Below, one piece after another: positions 34,570 to 43,628 of a DNA stretch of 48,074 bases. Origin of the DNA: Paucilactobacillus nenjiangensis. Lineage in GTDB: Bacteria; Bacillota; Bacilli; Lactobacillales; Lactobacillaceae. Both the position numbers and the translations under genes were made by a program. The notes below the pieces were generated by a model. The model was not told the origin of the DNA. It saw only the letters and a list, made by a program, of their open reading frames with translations, and did no database searches. Positions within the stretch are counted from its first letter, which is position 1. Every line of letters starts with the position of its first letter. The stretch is taken from positions 1 through 48,074 of the forward strand of contig NZ_BJEB01000007.1 of assembly GCF_005405445.1 (NCBI RefSeq), given 5' to 3'.

Positions 34570-35271
34570 CTATCTTTCCAACACGAATTCAAACCGATCT
34601 CCAACGTATTGGGTATGAACATATTCAAAGGGACGCCCATCTTGAAGATATGATAATTGGCGGACACGAAGCAAAGCATCCCCGCGTTTTACTTCCAGAT
34701 GTTCGGCGATTTTTTCGGATGCTGCCATCGCTGACACGGTTTGCATCGCTTTCCCAGGGAAAAGCTTTGCCTTATTTTCTAATGAACTATAAAGGGAGGT
34801 CGTGATTTCTTCTTTAGTCAGCCCAGAAATTAAGTCAGATGGAATCGTCGCAATTTCAAAACAAATTGGGACGCCACTACCATAACGAATTCGTTCCATT
34901 CGTAACACCTTTTGACCATTTTTCAACTTCAATTGATCAATTTCACTTTGAGATGGCATCGTCATATGGTAAGAAATCGTCTTACTAGAGGCTACTTTAC
35001 CAGCAGCCTTCATTAAATCGGTAAAACTGGTCACTCCAGACATTTTTTCTTGAACCTTTTGATTGGAAACATAGGTTCCAGAACCAACTCGTCGTTCAAG
35101 AATTCCTTCGTCAACCAATGTTTGGATGGCCTGTCGTAGCGTCATTCTGCTCACATCAAATTGAAGTGAAAGTTCACGTTCAGCAGGTATTTTAGCACCA
35201 ACTGCCCACTTGCCGTCCTCAATCTCTGCTTTGATTTGATTATGAATTTGAATGTATACCGGTGAGGCCAT
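34570..35271 (-). CDS. GntR/HutC-family regulator of amino-sugar use (NagR/YvoA-like)
   Basis: This 233-residue repressor has an N-terminal winged helix (PVYIQIHNQIKAEIEDGKWAVGAKIPAERELSLQFDVSRMTLRQAIQTLVDEG) and a C-terminal UTRA sensor domain from about residue 85. Its position after nagA and the dre-like operators at 35305-35318 and 37322-37336 identify it as a NagR-type regulator. These are released from DNA by amino-sugar phosphates such as GlcN-6-P or GlcNAc-6-P. It has its own promoter with the operator over the -10, so it probably represses itself. The start ATG follows GGAGGAACTGACAT. Confidence 0.9.
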   Translation of the reverse strand: MASPVYIQIHNQIKAEIEDGKWAVGAKIPAERELSLQFDVSRMTLRQAIQTLVDEGILERRVGSGTYVSNQKVQEKMSGVTSFTDLMKAAGKVASSKTISYHMTMPSQSEIDQLKLKNGQKVLRMERIRYGSGVPICFEIATIPSDLISGLTKEEITTSLYSSLENKAKLFPGKAMQTVSAMAASEKIAEHLEVKRGDALLRVRQLSYLQDGRPFEYVHTQYVGDRFEFVLER

Positions 35272-35304
35272 ATGTCAGTTCCTCCGCTATTTAAGAATAT
35301 CGAA

Positions 35305-35333
35305 AGTCTATACCAATTTTAATTAATTGTCAA
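35305..35333 (-). promoter_or_regulatory. gntR promoter with dre operator
   Basis: On the minus strand a -35 TTGACA (35328-35333), a 17-base spacer and -10 TAGACT (35305-35310) are overlapped by ATTGGTATAGACT (35305-35318), a match to the NagR dre operator consensus. It lies over the nagA stop. Confidence 0.7.
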
Positions 35334-36456
35334 AGCGACGTCCATAACTATACACACGTTCAACATCTAAGGTACTGTTCATGATATTCAAGTCAGCATC
35401 TTTGCCAACTTCTAGGGTTCCTTTATCATCCAAGCCAAATTCGGTTGCTTGGTTGACAGATGACATCTTGACTGCATCTTCAATGGTACAGTTCATGAAT
35501 GAAATAGCATTCTTAAAGGCATCATTAAACGTCAAGACGGAGCCAGCTAAATTGCCTGATTCCAAACGCGCTTGCTTATCCTTAACGATAACTTTTTGGC
35601 CACCTAATTCACTTTCGCCCTCAGGCATTCCTTTAGCACGCATTGAATCTGTAACCAATTCAATTTTATCGGCACCCTTTTGTTCAAAGGCCAAACGCAA
35701 CATATCAGGGACAATATGGAAACCATCACAAATTAATTCACAATACATATCATCTTCAAGCATGGCATGTCCAGTTACACCTGGTTCACGATGCTTAAAT
35801 TCACGTTGTGCGTTATACAAATGAGTCACGTGAGTTGCACGACTAGCTAACATTTGTTCACGGGTTGCATTACTGTGGCCGGCTGATGGGACAATGCCGT
35901 GTTCCAAACAATAATCTTCAAAGACACGTGCACCCTTATCTTCAGGTGCGTACGTAATTAAACGAACTAAATGATTAGATAGTTCATTCCAGTGGTCCAA
36001 TAATTTTGGATCAGGATCTTTGATGTATTTTTCGGGTTGGGCACCCTTATAAATTGCCGCAATAAATGGTCCTTCCAAATGAGTTCCCTTAATCACAGGG
36101 TTAACTTTGGCTGCTTCAGCAACCCCCTTCATAGCATGATCAATAGCTTGATCTGATTGAGTCATTGTTGTTGGGAAAATGGTGGTAATCCCTTCGTGTA
36201 TCATTTTGTTAACCATTGTATTAATTTCGTCAGCATTTCCATCCATCGTGTCCAGACCATAGCCACCATGTGTATGCACATCAATAAATCCAGGGATAAT
36301 TTTTTTACCGCTTACAAATTCGACTTGATCACCTGCTTGCGCCCGAAATTCACTCATTGGACCGACTGCTTCAATTTGCTTATCAAAGCGAATAAAGCCG
36401 TCACGAATTAATTCTAACCCTGTATAAATTTGTGCATGTTTTAATACGATACTCAT
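35323..36456 (-). CDS. nagA: N-acetylglucosamine-6-phosphate deacetylase
   Basis: The enzyme removes acetate from GlcNAc-6-P, feeding wall sugar recycling and glycolysis. It has 377 residues of the amidohydrolase fold. Metal and catalytic residues are in FIDVHTHGGYGLD, GTHLEGPF, SAGHSNA, VTHLYNA and the catalytic Asp in LVTDSMRAKG. The start ATG follows TAGGAGTGTAATCAAGC, 21 bases after the proC stop, with no promoter between them. It therefore probably belongs to a proC-nagA-gntR unit under the dre site at 37322-37336. nagB is not in the window. Confidence 0.95.
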   Translation of the reverse strand: MSIVLKHAQIYTGLELIRDGFIRFDKQIEAVGPMSEFRAQAGDQVEFVSGKKIIPGFIDVHTHGGYGLDTMDGNADEINTMVNKMIHEGITTIFPTTMTQSDQAIDHAMKGVAEAAKVNPVIKGTHLEGPFIAAIYKGAQPEKYIKDPDPKLLDHWNELSNHLVRLITYAPEDKGARVFEDYCLEHGIVPSAGHSNATREQMLASRATHVTHLYNAQREFKHREPGVTGHAMLEDDMYCELICDGFHIVPDMLRLAFEQKGADKIELVTDSMRAKGMPEGESELGGQKVIVKDKQARLESGNLAGSVLTFNDAFKNAISFMNCTIEDAVKMSSVNQATEFGLDDKGTLEVGKDADLNIMNSTLDVERVYSYGRRFDN

Positions 36457-36477
36457 GCTTGATTACACTCCTAATTT

Positions 36478-37272
36478 TTAATCTACTTTTTTGTCCTGAC
36501 CAATTGTAGCGTCGATACATTTAATAATTGAAGTCATAAAGCCGGCTTCTTCCATCGCTAGTAACCCGCGAACTGTACTTCCACCTGGTGAAGAAACGGC
36601 GTCAACAACATCCATTGGTGTTTCGCCTGATTCTGTCACTAACTGTGCAGAACCTTGAACAACAGATGCGGCAATTTCAGTGGCCGTTTGTTTGCTCAAG
36701 CCGTATTTCACCCCAGCACGACTCATTGCATCAATGAAATAGGCCACGTAAGCAGGTCCACTTCCAGCCATCGCACTAAAAATACTAAATTTATCTTCTG
36801 GCTGTTCACTGACAGACCCAATTGCTTCAAATAGCCCAACTGCTTGTTTCGTTTGAGCTTCATTGAGTTGTTCATTCGCATGGATTGCAGTCATCCCTGC
36901 TGTTATTTCGACATTTACATTTGGTAATGCACGTAAAATAGGTGTGTTATAACCTGTCAATTCTTCTAACCGTTGGATACTCATTCCTCCAACAATCGAA
37001 ATCAAAACTTTGTCTGTCAGTACATCATTGACTTCTCGAAGTACGTCAGCTGCACGATCCGGTGTCACTGCCAGCACTACATAATCTGAATTTTGTACAA
37101 CTTCTTTATTTGTACTAGCAGCCACTAAGCCTTTTGCCTGAGCAAATGGTTCGTAATTGTTAGCATGTGCACTATGGAGATAGATATCTGAACCAGAAAC
37201 ATGGTTCGCTTTTAACAAGCCGTTGATAATTGCTTTCGCCATTTCACCGGCGCCAATAAATCCAACCTTCAT
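36478..37272 (-). CDS. proC: Pyrroline-5-carboxylate reductase
   Basis: The enzyme reduces pyrroline-5-carboxylate to proline with NAD(P)H. It has 264 residues. The Rossmann start is MKVGFIGAGEMAKAIINGLL, the middle has RALPNVNVEITAGMTAI, and the C-terminal dimer domain has AMAGSGPAYVAYFIDAM and SPGGSTVRGLLAMEEAGF. The start ATG follows GAAAGGATGATATTTAC. Upstream, a -10 TACAAT and -35 TTGGTA overlap a dre operator, so this proline gene appears to be controlled together with nagA. No proA or proB is nearby. Confidence 0.94.
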   Translation of the reverse strand: MKVGFIGAGEMAKAIINGLLKANHVSGSDIYLHSAHANNYEPFAQAKGLVAASTNKEVVQNSDYVVLAVTPDRAADVLREVNDVLTDKVLISIVGGMSIQRLEELTGYNTPILRALPNVNVEITAGMTAIHANEQLNEAQTKQAVGLFEAIGSVSEQPEDKFSIFSAMAGSGPAYVAYFIDAMSRAGVKYGLSKQTATEIAASVVQGSAQLVTESGETPMDVVDAVSSPGGSTVRGLLAMEEAGFMTSIIKCIDATIGQDKKVD

Positions 37273-37304
37273 GTAAATATCATCCTTTCAATTTGACTAG
37301 TGTC

Positions 37305-37336
37305 ATTGTACCACGATTTAGAGGTCTATACCAATT
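37305..37336 (-). promoter_or_regulatory. proC: proC-nagA promoter with dre operator
   Basis: On the minus strand a -35 TTGGTA (37329-37334), an 18-base spacer and -10 TACAAT (37305-37310) are seen. The -35 is embedded in AATTGGTATAGACCT (37322-37336), a dre-type GntR operator nearly identical to the one at 35305-35318. The operator also overlaps the ancestral end of the GyrI-like gene. Confidence 0.75.
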
Positions 37337-37949
37337 TAATTTCAACTTGCAAGATAGTTTTCATCTTTTCAGGGGCCGTTTTTCTTGGATCAGACAAATA
37401 AATTTCATCGTGTTCATGCGAAACCCATTGGTATCCTTCAGTCTTTAAATAGTCTTCGAGTTTAGCAAAACTGACTGGTTATTCATCAAATGGACCAACA
37501 TGCAAAATTTGGCCGACCTGTTTACCTTTAATTGTTTCAAACCTCACCTGTTTAAGTAACGCCGCATCAACTTTCTCAGCTGCTCGTTGTTTAGCTTTTT
37601 CTGCTACTGCCGCAGTCACAAACTCAGGCTGTTTAATGCCAATCGTGTATTTAAAATAATCTTTTTTCATCGGCGTCTGATTAAGATACTGCTCTTGAAT
37701 TGACCAATGTCCTTGTAATGGATAGACCGTATATTCTTGATACCCATCAATCTCCCAATCATTGCGATAGCTCATTCGAATCGCATATGATAACGGATAA
37801 AGAGTTTGTACGCGCTGGGCAAAGTCGGCTTGGTTAGGATCACCCAGGCCATCAATTAAAAAATAATGTTGATCTGGCAAGGTTAGAATTCTTGCCTTTT
37901 TCCGTGTTGAGTACCAGGGTTCCGTTTTCTTCCATTCAATTTTTGTCAT
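37326..37949 (-). pseudogene. GyrI-like domain protein interrupted by a stop codon
   Basis: The first 156 codons encode the usual start of a GyrI-like small-molecule-binding protein (MTKIEWKKTEPWY, YFLIDGLGDPN, QVGQILHVGPFDE). Then an in-frame TAA (37479-37481) appears. The same frame continues without a shift: PVSFAKLEDYLKTEGYQW, HEHDEIYLSDPRKTAPEKMK and so on to TAG at 37326-37328. LSDPRKTAPEKLKT is the conserved family C-terminus, so this is one gene of 207 codons with a nonsense change. The truncated product lacks the last quarter and part of the ligand pocket. Relatives bind drugs or cofactors and are often beside regulators. Confidence 0.85.
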
Positions 37950-38004
37950 ATGAATTCTTCCATTTACTATCTTAAAGATAACGATTATCTGCGGTTATTT
38001 CAAA

Positions 38005-38036
38005 CAAAAAACTACCCTACAAACTGTAGGATAGTT
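38005..38036 (-). terminator. Terminator of the Mga-like regulator gene
   Basis: On the minus strand AACTATCCTACA and TGTAGGGTAGTT pair with one G-T step around a 3-base loop, followed by four T. Confidence 0.85.
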
Positions 38037-38043
38037 GGATGAA

Positions 38044-39516
38044 TTAGTCAGCTAGCTTAATTTTATTAAATTGTGTATTTTGCACGATTTTTTCAAACGC
38101 AATTAATTCTTTTTTGTCAGGCAAATTTGGCCAAACAACTTGTGGAATTTTGACAAAATCAGAATAAACGTCAGTCATGTAGATGTCTGTGTGATCAGAC
38201 AAGCAGTCATCGATGTGAATCGAAGGATAACGGCGTAACAACATTTTGACGTAATCAGCATACGCAAAACTATTGGCATAATCCAAGGCAATATTAACGT
38301 TCTTATCAACCGAATCATCGGGAATGATTTCCATAAACCCAATTAAATAATTATATTTTAAATAATTCAAAGATTGTTCTTCTAAATCTAAGTCAAAAGT
38401 CGTAATTAATTTATCTACATACTGATCCGACACCAATGAACGTTGTGGATACTTGGCCACTAGACTTTGATAAACGCTATCATGCACACCATTGATAAAG
38501 CCCAAGTCAAAAATCAATAACCATTCGTTGAGCCGCAAAATATACCCAATTTTTTGATCAATTTCAGCTGGACTAAATCCGTGATCGGATGCATTAATTT
38601 CCAGCAACTTATCAAGAAAAGTATATAAAGAATGATTCTTTTTTTGAATATAGCTATCAAATTCAACAAATTGGCCATACTTAGCTGGATCTTTAACGAC
38701 GATTTGGCTATAACAGATACTTAGTAAAAAGACTGCCTCAGTCAATGCGTCAACGTCATCATCTTGAGCAAACTGCTTGTAAATCAATGAAAATTCATTC
38801 GCCAATTCTTCAGTCTTCAGCGTCATTGGCACTGAGTAGTTCTTTAAGAAGTTTTTATTCTTAATCCGCATCAATTGCACTGAAATACAGATTCTTAATT
38901 TCGCGGTATTCGCGTGTGACAAATCAAACGGCATTTTGCTGGAAATCAGATTAATAAACTCTGTGACTGTTTCTGAAACCTCAGGAAATGGATCCCGGAC
39001 ATCAGTGTAGTATGAGTAAAAGAGACTAGCTAATTTGCGACGTTTCACATATTCAAAATTATCAATGTAAGTCGGTACCATAGCGAAAACAGTTTTGCGT
39101 TCAAGTAACGGTTCCAATTCTTTTCTTAAATGATAATAGTTAGGCTGACCAATCCCGTTATCTTCTAAGAAATCGTGTAGCTTGTATCTGTTATTTTCAA
39201 ACTGATTATATCTCATGATTTTAAATGAGTTTGAATTAACGATATATTCCAAACGAATAATTTTAATATGCGAACAAGTTAAATTTTGCGTAGTTAAATA
39301 ATTATTTTCATACTTAAATGACACATCTGGATCAACGATATGTTGATTAATTTCTGTGTCTAATTCTTCAATTATATTCTGCAATCTAAACTGAGACACC
39401 CCAGTTTGTTTGATAATATCTTTGTCCAATATTGAATGGTTTGGCAAATTAACTAAGATATTCAATATTTGAATTTTAATTAGCTCAGTATCGCGAAAAA
39501 CAGCGTCCTTAACCAT
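38044..39516 (-). CDS. Mga-type transcriptional regulator
   Basis: This protein of about 490 residues resembles the Mga/AtxA regulator class. An N-terminal HTH region (about 15-75, KDIIKQTGVSQFRLQNIIEELDTEI) is followed by a second HTH-like block. A long helical middle resembles PRD domains, and a C-terminal part resembles an EIIB fold (about 400-480). In pyogenic streptococci Mga activates surface protein genes. Here it is divergent from an acyltransferase pseudogene, with an LPXTG protein 3 kb further on. ATG 39516 is better spaced from GGGGGAG than the GTG four codons earlier. Targets are unknown. Confidence 0.75.
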   Translation of the reverse strand: MVKDAVFRDTELIKIQILNILVNLPNHSILDKDIIKQTGVSQFRLQNIIEELDTEINQHIVDPDVSFKYENNYLTTQNLTCSHIKIIRLEYIVNSNSFKIMRYNQFENNRYKLHDFLEDNGIGQPNYYHLRKELEPLLERKTVFAMVPTYIDNFEYVKRRKLASLFYSYYTDVRDPFPEVSETVTEFINLISSKMPFDLSHANTAKLRICISVQLMRIKNKNFLKNYSVPMTLKTEELANEFSLIYKQFAQDDDVDALTEAVFLLSICYSQIVVKDPAKYGQFVEFDSYIQKKNHSLYTFLDKLLEINASDHGFSPAEIDQKIGYILRLNEWLLIFDLGFINGVHDSVYQSLVAKYPQRSLVSDQYVDKLITTFDLDLEEQSLNYLKYNYLIGFMEIIPDDSVDKNVNIALDYANSFAYADYVKMLLRRYPSIHIDDCLSDHTDIYMTDVYSDFVKIPQVVWPNLPDKKELIAFEKIVQNTQFNKIKLAD

Positions 39517-39835
39517 AACTTCTAACACTCCCCCAAAAATATTATATTATAGTAAGTTTCATGATATTTATCTATTTGTTCGTTATTATACCTTAAATAT
39601 CCCGTCATTCAAGCCTACTCAACTTGTTTTTATAATATATTTGTCAAAATCAATTTAACCAGCTCTAATTAAAGTTGTTATTTTTTCATCATATTGGTCG
39701 CTTTTGTCGATTAAATTAGTTTATTTATCTTTTAAAAAAGCAAAAATTACATCGCTAAATTTGGCAGTTTAGCCTCACAATATTCATATTTAGTTGGTAG
39801 CATTTATAAAGACTAAACAGCGGAGGCATTTTTTA

Positions 39836-40978
39836 ATGACAGATAACAAGCCACAACCTTATCTACACGAGGTTGATTTGATGCGACTACTTTTCATCTC
39901 TGGTGTCTTAATGAACCACGTCACCACCGCTTTCATCCACAGTATGAGTCACGGATCATTCAGTCGATTATTTTTAGAGTCGTCTCATCTCTCAATACAT
40001 TTCACGCGCTTTGGCTTCATGTTTATCAGCGGCTTAGTCCTCGTCTACCAATACCAAAACAGCAGCGATTTTATGCTTACTTTTTGGTATAAACGCGCCC
40101 GCCGTGTTGGCATCCCCTACTTATTTTGGAATCTCACTTTGATGCTTCATACCGTTATTTATCAAGCTCGTTCCTTTACTTGGCATCGTTATTTGAATCA
40201 TCTCTGGCCCGCTTTAATTCATGGAAATAAATTCTATATGTACTTTTTATTTGTCATCATTCAATTTTATCTTTTGTTTCCATTCTTTTTAAAATGGTGG
40301 CATTGACTTGACCGCCAAGGATTAGTCCTGGGCATCAGTTTTCTTACCCAATTAATTTTATTGTTGGGTATCAAATATCTTTTTCCTGGTGTTGATCGTA
40401 GCAGTTGGCCATTTTTCTTCCGCTCATACGGAATGAATGTATTTACGTATCAATTTTATTTTATTTTTGGCGCCTATACCGCCACTCACTACCAACAGCT
40501 GACCAATCTTTGGTTAAAATATCAACGGTTACTGTGGAGTGCCACCGACATTTTAGCTATTGGTACCTTTGGTTTGTTTTTCTACAACCGCCAAATCCTG
40601 CATTTATCCCTAGGTAGAACCGAATTAATTCACCAACCCTATTTGCTCATTTATGGCATCCTCACTGTGTGCGTTACTTGGCTCCTGGGCCACCACTTAC
40701 TTGCCAAAAAAAGCAGCCACTTAAATCATTTGATTAAACTCAGTTCACGATATTCATTTGGCATGTATCTAACCCAGACGATTCCATTAATGGGGCTTTA
40801 TGGCTTATTAAGTTTAGTTTCATTACCCTCTTGGGGTATTTTACTGCTACTCCCGATTGGCTATCTTTTTGTTTGGGGTTGTGCCTGGGTAATTAACGCG
40901 CTCCTTGGTCATTTTAAAATCACTAGTTATGTCGTCGGGCTCTCGACTCTGCATCAACAAAATAAAGCGCGAATGTAA
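39836..40978 (+). pseudogene. Acyltransferase-3 family protein interrupted by TGA
   Basis: This is a paralogue of the gene at 1876-3081. ATG 39836 follows GGAGG. The first part encodes YLHEVDLMRLLFISGVLMNHVTTAF and the following helices up to LKWWH. An in-frame TGA (40304-40306) then interrupts, and the same frame continues with LDRQGLVLGISF, NVFTYQFYFIFGAY and the remaining helices to 40978. TGG to TGA (Trp to stop) would explain it in one step. No frameshift is needed. Other genes here use TAA/TAG and show no sign of TGA recoding. The product would be truncated after about 156 residues. The gap to the Mga-like gene (39529-39835) holds only AT-rich promoter sequence. Confidence 0.88.
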
Positions 40979-41049
40979 CACAAATCGCGCAGTTCTTGAG
41001 AATGGCTACGACGTTGACTTATGGAACCGATTCTAAAAAATGGTTGTAC

Positions 41050-41086
41050 AAAAAAACTGTGATACAAAACGTTAATTTTGTCACAG
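41050..41086 (-). terminator. Terminator of the lipoprotein gene, copy 2 of a repeat
   Basis: On the minus strand CTGTGACAAAA and TTTTGTATCACAG pair around a short loop and run into seven T. The core 41057-41086 matches the hairpin at 1696-1725 at 26 of 30 positions by eye. Confidence 0.85.
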
Positions 41087-41124
41087 CTCCACTACACTTA
41101 TTTATTTGTTAAGTCACGCTGATA

Positions 41125-42012
41125 TTAATCATAACTTGCCATCAATGCTGCTTGAATTTCTGTTTGAAAGTCGGTCATTGAAATGGTTTTATCACCACTT
41201 GGGAGGATGACATGATCACTGGCCTTTGTATTTTTAATGGAAACTTGATACTGAGCATCATCGTGCTTAATTGTATAGTAATCCACTGATTTATTTTGGG
41301 TATCAACAGTTTCTGTTACAGTCGTCCCTTTCAATAATGAATCAATTCCTTTTAAGTCATTTTTATTAAAGGCAAGGTCTTTGGTGCTCTTGTCGGCTTT
41401 TAAATCGGTATTGGCCTTTTTAATCAATGATTTCAGTTGTGTTTTGGTATAGGTATACGTGATTTTCGAACCGTCCTTTTTAAAATCTGAATTATCACTC
41501 TTTTTCAGGACGTCCTTCAAATTATCGACCATCGCACTTTGATATTTATCCGTACTACCAATCATTTGATTATTCTTAATCTGATCTTTGGTAATGTTCA
41601 TTTGTTCCGCTGTTACTTCCACATACTTATTATTAAAGGCACTGTTAGACGGCAGTGCCATCCCTGATAGTTGACCAAGATATGTGTAATAAGTTTCTGC
41701 AGGCAAATAGATAGACATCGTTTTCAAATTTTCGTACAAATTACCGCTATACGATTTGACATCATACTTCACATTGGCATGGATTTTGACCTTATTAGTA
41801 TTTTGTGCATTCACTGTTGCCGTGACTGCATCAAATTTTTCTGATTTTTGTGCATTTGTCACCTTCACCGTCACTTGTTGGTTTGATTGCATGTTAGACG
41901 CGAAATCTTTTTTTGCATCAATAAAACTGGATTGCTTTCCACACCCGGTTAATACCAGTCCCAGCATCATGATTGGTAATAAGACTAAACCTACACTCAA
42001 TTTATGTTTCAT
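41125..42012 (-). CDS. Lipoprotein of unknown function
   Basis: This is an exported lipoprotein of 295 residues. The signal peptide ends in LVLTGC with the lipidated Cys at residue 24. The mature part is rich in Lys, Asn, Thr and Ser and shows a long KVTNAQKSEKFDAVTATVNAQNTNKVKIHANVKYD beta-rich region and later paired helices. I do not recognise a family with confidence; LppX/LolA-like lipoproteins of lactic acid bacteria have similar layout. ATG 42012 follows TTGGAGGCAGTAACA. It is monocistronic between strong terminators and next to an LPXTG protein gene. Confidence 0.85.
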   Translation of the reverse strand: MKHKLSVGLVLLPIMMLGLVLTGCGKQSSFIDAKKDFASNMQSNQQVTVKVTNAQKSEKFDAVTATVNAQNTNKVKIHANVKYDVKSYSGNLYENLKTMSIYLPAETYYTYLGQLSGMALPSNSAFNNKYVEVTAEQMNITKDQIKNNQMIGSTDKYQSAMVDNLKDVLKKSDNSDFKKDGSKITYTYTKTQLKSLIKKANTDLKADKSTKDLAFNKNDLKGIDSLLKGTTVTETVDTQNKSVDYYTIKHDDAQYQVSIKNTKASDHVILPSGDKTISMTDFQTEIQAALMASYD

Positions 42013-42043
42013 TGTTACTGCCTCCAAAGTAATTATTTTACCG

Positions 42044-42080
42044 AAAAATAGCTACAGTCAACTTGACCGTAGCTATTTTT
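42044..42080. terminator. Bidirectional terminator
   Basis: Arms AAAAATAGCTAC and GTAGCTATTTTT, extended by GTCAA/TTGAC, form a long near-perfect hairpin after the LPXTG gene. Confidence 0.85.
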
Positions 42081-42107
42081 AACGTTGTTCAATTGTCTCA
42101 AGTCGGA

Positions 42108-43235
42108 CTATTTAAAACGATATTTTTTTCTACTTGTACTAAGAAATAGTTCCAAACCAAATAATCCAAGTACCGCTGTTAACATTGCAGTCATCATGTC
42201 ATCGCCAGTTTGTGGCAAAGCAGCTGCTTTTGCAGCATTATCTGTTTTGGTGGTTGTCGTTGTAAGAACTTTATTGCCATCCTCTGCAACAGCCTGTTTT
42301 TCATCGGTAACAACTGTCGTAGGCGCTGTTGTTGATTCAGCATCCGTTGGTGTTTCGGGCTCTGTTGGTTTTTCAGTATCCGTTGGTGTTTCGGGCTCTG
42401 TTCGTTTTTCAGTTTCTGCTGGTGGAGTTGTCTGATTATTAACCGGTGTTGCTTCTCCATTAACTAAATTTAAAGTTCCGGTAGACAACTTGCCTTCAGC
42501 ATTATAATAATGGAAAGTTAAAGGTGAGTTCACAAATCCGACGAAAACAGATTGTCCAATCGTGCTGTCATCAGCTACGCGCTCATTGTGAATGTCATCG
42601 TACATATTTTGTCCAATAAAATAGACGTGGAATGTTTTTCCACTAACCAGATTAGGATACTTGGCTGGATCTTGAAGTGTTGACGACCTAATTTGAAGCT
42701 TGACACCGTTATCTAATGTGGCGTCCAAACTAACTACGTCGCCAGATACAACAGACGATACATCAACATTAAAGGATTTAACTTCGGCTGGTTCTTGTCC
42801 ACCCTTTAGAGTAACCGAATTAACTTGGAAACTACCGTCTGCTTGTTTTTCAACGTAGTGTGCAGTATCACCATTTAATAGTGAGGCAGCATCAATGACG
42901 GTGACCATTTGATCTAAATTTTCTCTGTCAGAAATTCTTGGTTCAATTACACCAGTATATTGTCCATTTTCATCCATCGCCTGTGATGGATTTATTTTGG
43001 CAGCATTTCCCACGTTAATAGGATCATAATCCTTGTCTGTCGCAGTCGATGCATCTACTGTATCATTAATTCCAGTTGTTTTAGTTGTTTGGTTTTCTGG
43101 AACTGCACTGGTGACTGATGTGGTCACGTCTGCAAAGACAGTTGTGTTATTAGTATCAGTCACAACTCCCAACGCCAGCGCTCCTAAGACAACCCCTGAA
43201 AATAGCACAGTGTTTCTTAACTTTCTACTCTTCAT
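42108..43235 (-). CDS. LPXTG-anchored surface protein
   Basis: This is a sortase substrate of 375 residues. The N-terminal signal peptide runs to about residue 35 (FA-D). A middle region of about 220 residues, rich in Asp/Val/Ser, has no family I recognise. A Pro/Glu/Thr-rich wall-spanning stretch has a repeated ETPTDTEKPTEP unit (about 265-290). The C-terminal LPQTG is at 340-344, followed by a hydrophobic helix and the KKYRFK tail. ATG 43235 follows TTGGAGGAATTAAT. Its upstream region contains direct repeats that may bind a regulator. A role in adhesion is a class-level guess only. Confidence 0.9.
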   Translation of the reverse strand: MKSRKLRNTVLFSGVVLGALALGVVTDTNNTTVFADVTTSVTSAVPENQTTKTTGINDTVDASTATDKDYDPINVGNAAKINPSQAMDENGQYTGVIEPRISDRENLDQMVTVIDAASLLNGDTAHYVEKQADGSFQVNSVTLKGGQEPAEVKSFNVDVSSVVSGDVVSLDATLDNGVKLQIRSSTLQDPAKYPNLVSGKTFHVYFIGQNMYDDIHNERVADDSTIGQSVFVGFVNSPLTFHYYNAEGKLSTGTLNLVNGEATPVNNQTTPPAETEKRTEPETPTDTEKPTEPETPTDAESTTAPTTVVTDEKQAVAEDGNKVLTTTTTKTDNAAKAAALPQTGDDMMTAMLTAVLGLFGLELFLSTSRKKYRFK

Positions 43236-43336
43236 ATTAATTCCTCCAAATTTTTCCAACCCTATACCCGACTCCAAATATTCCTAAAGCTTATGATTCG
43301 GACTGTTTCAACCCATTGTAATCAATTGAACCAATT

Positions 43337-43354
43337 CGATACCACACGATACCA
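43337..43354. promoter_or_regulatory. Direct repeats upstream of the LPXTG gene
   Basis: CGATACCA occurs at 43337-43344 and again at 43347-43354, one helical turn apart. It adjoins an AATTG-aac-CAATT inverted repeat (43325-43337). The rest of the 393-base gap 43236-43628 is AT-rich promoter sequence, with TATAAT at 43578-43583 for the rightward gene, and holds no gene I can support. Confidence 0.35.
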
Positions 43355-43628
43355 TAGGCCATTGTGTTAAATTTCTCACATTGTTACTCACCTAAAACAA
43401 TAAAATGATAAATAGGCGTAACATTCAAAAACAGTTTTAAAAGCAACTCATTTTTTTGTTCCACAAGTAGCTTTACCTTTTTATTATTGTATTTATCCAA
43501 TTATTTTATAATATCTTCAATAAATTGTTATAGATTAAATATGTAACTAATTATTTTAATATTCGTCTTATTACCGCTATAATCATGTTGTAAGCGTATA
43601 ACAAATTTAACCATTTGGAGGAAACATT

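Noticed and set aside
34485-34679. 64-codon minus-strand frame after gntR
   Set aside because: It overlaps the end of gntR in another frame and has no family resemblance.
40304-40306. TGA read as Trp (alternative code)
   Set aside because: Only one gene needs it, other interrupted genes carry TAA or frameshifts, and the genome looks like an ordinary lactobacillus with intact standard-code genes.
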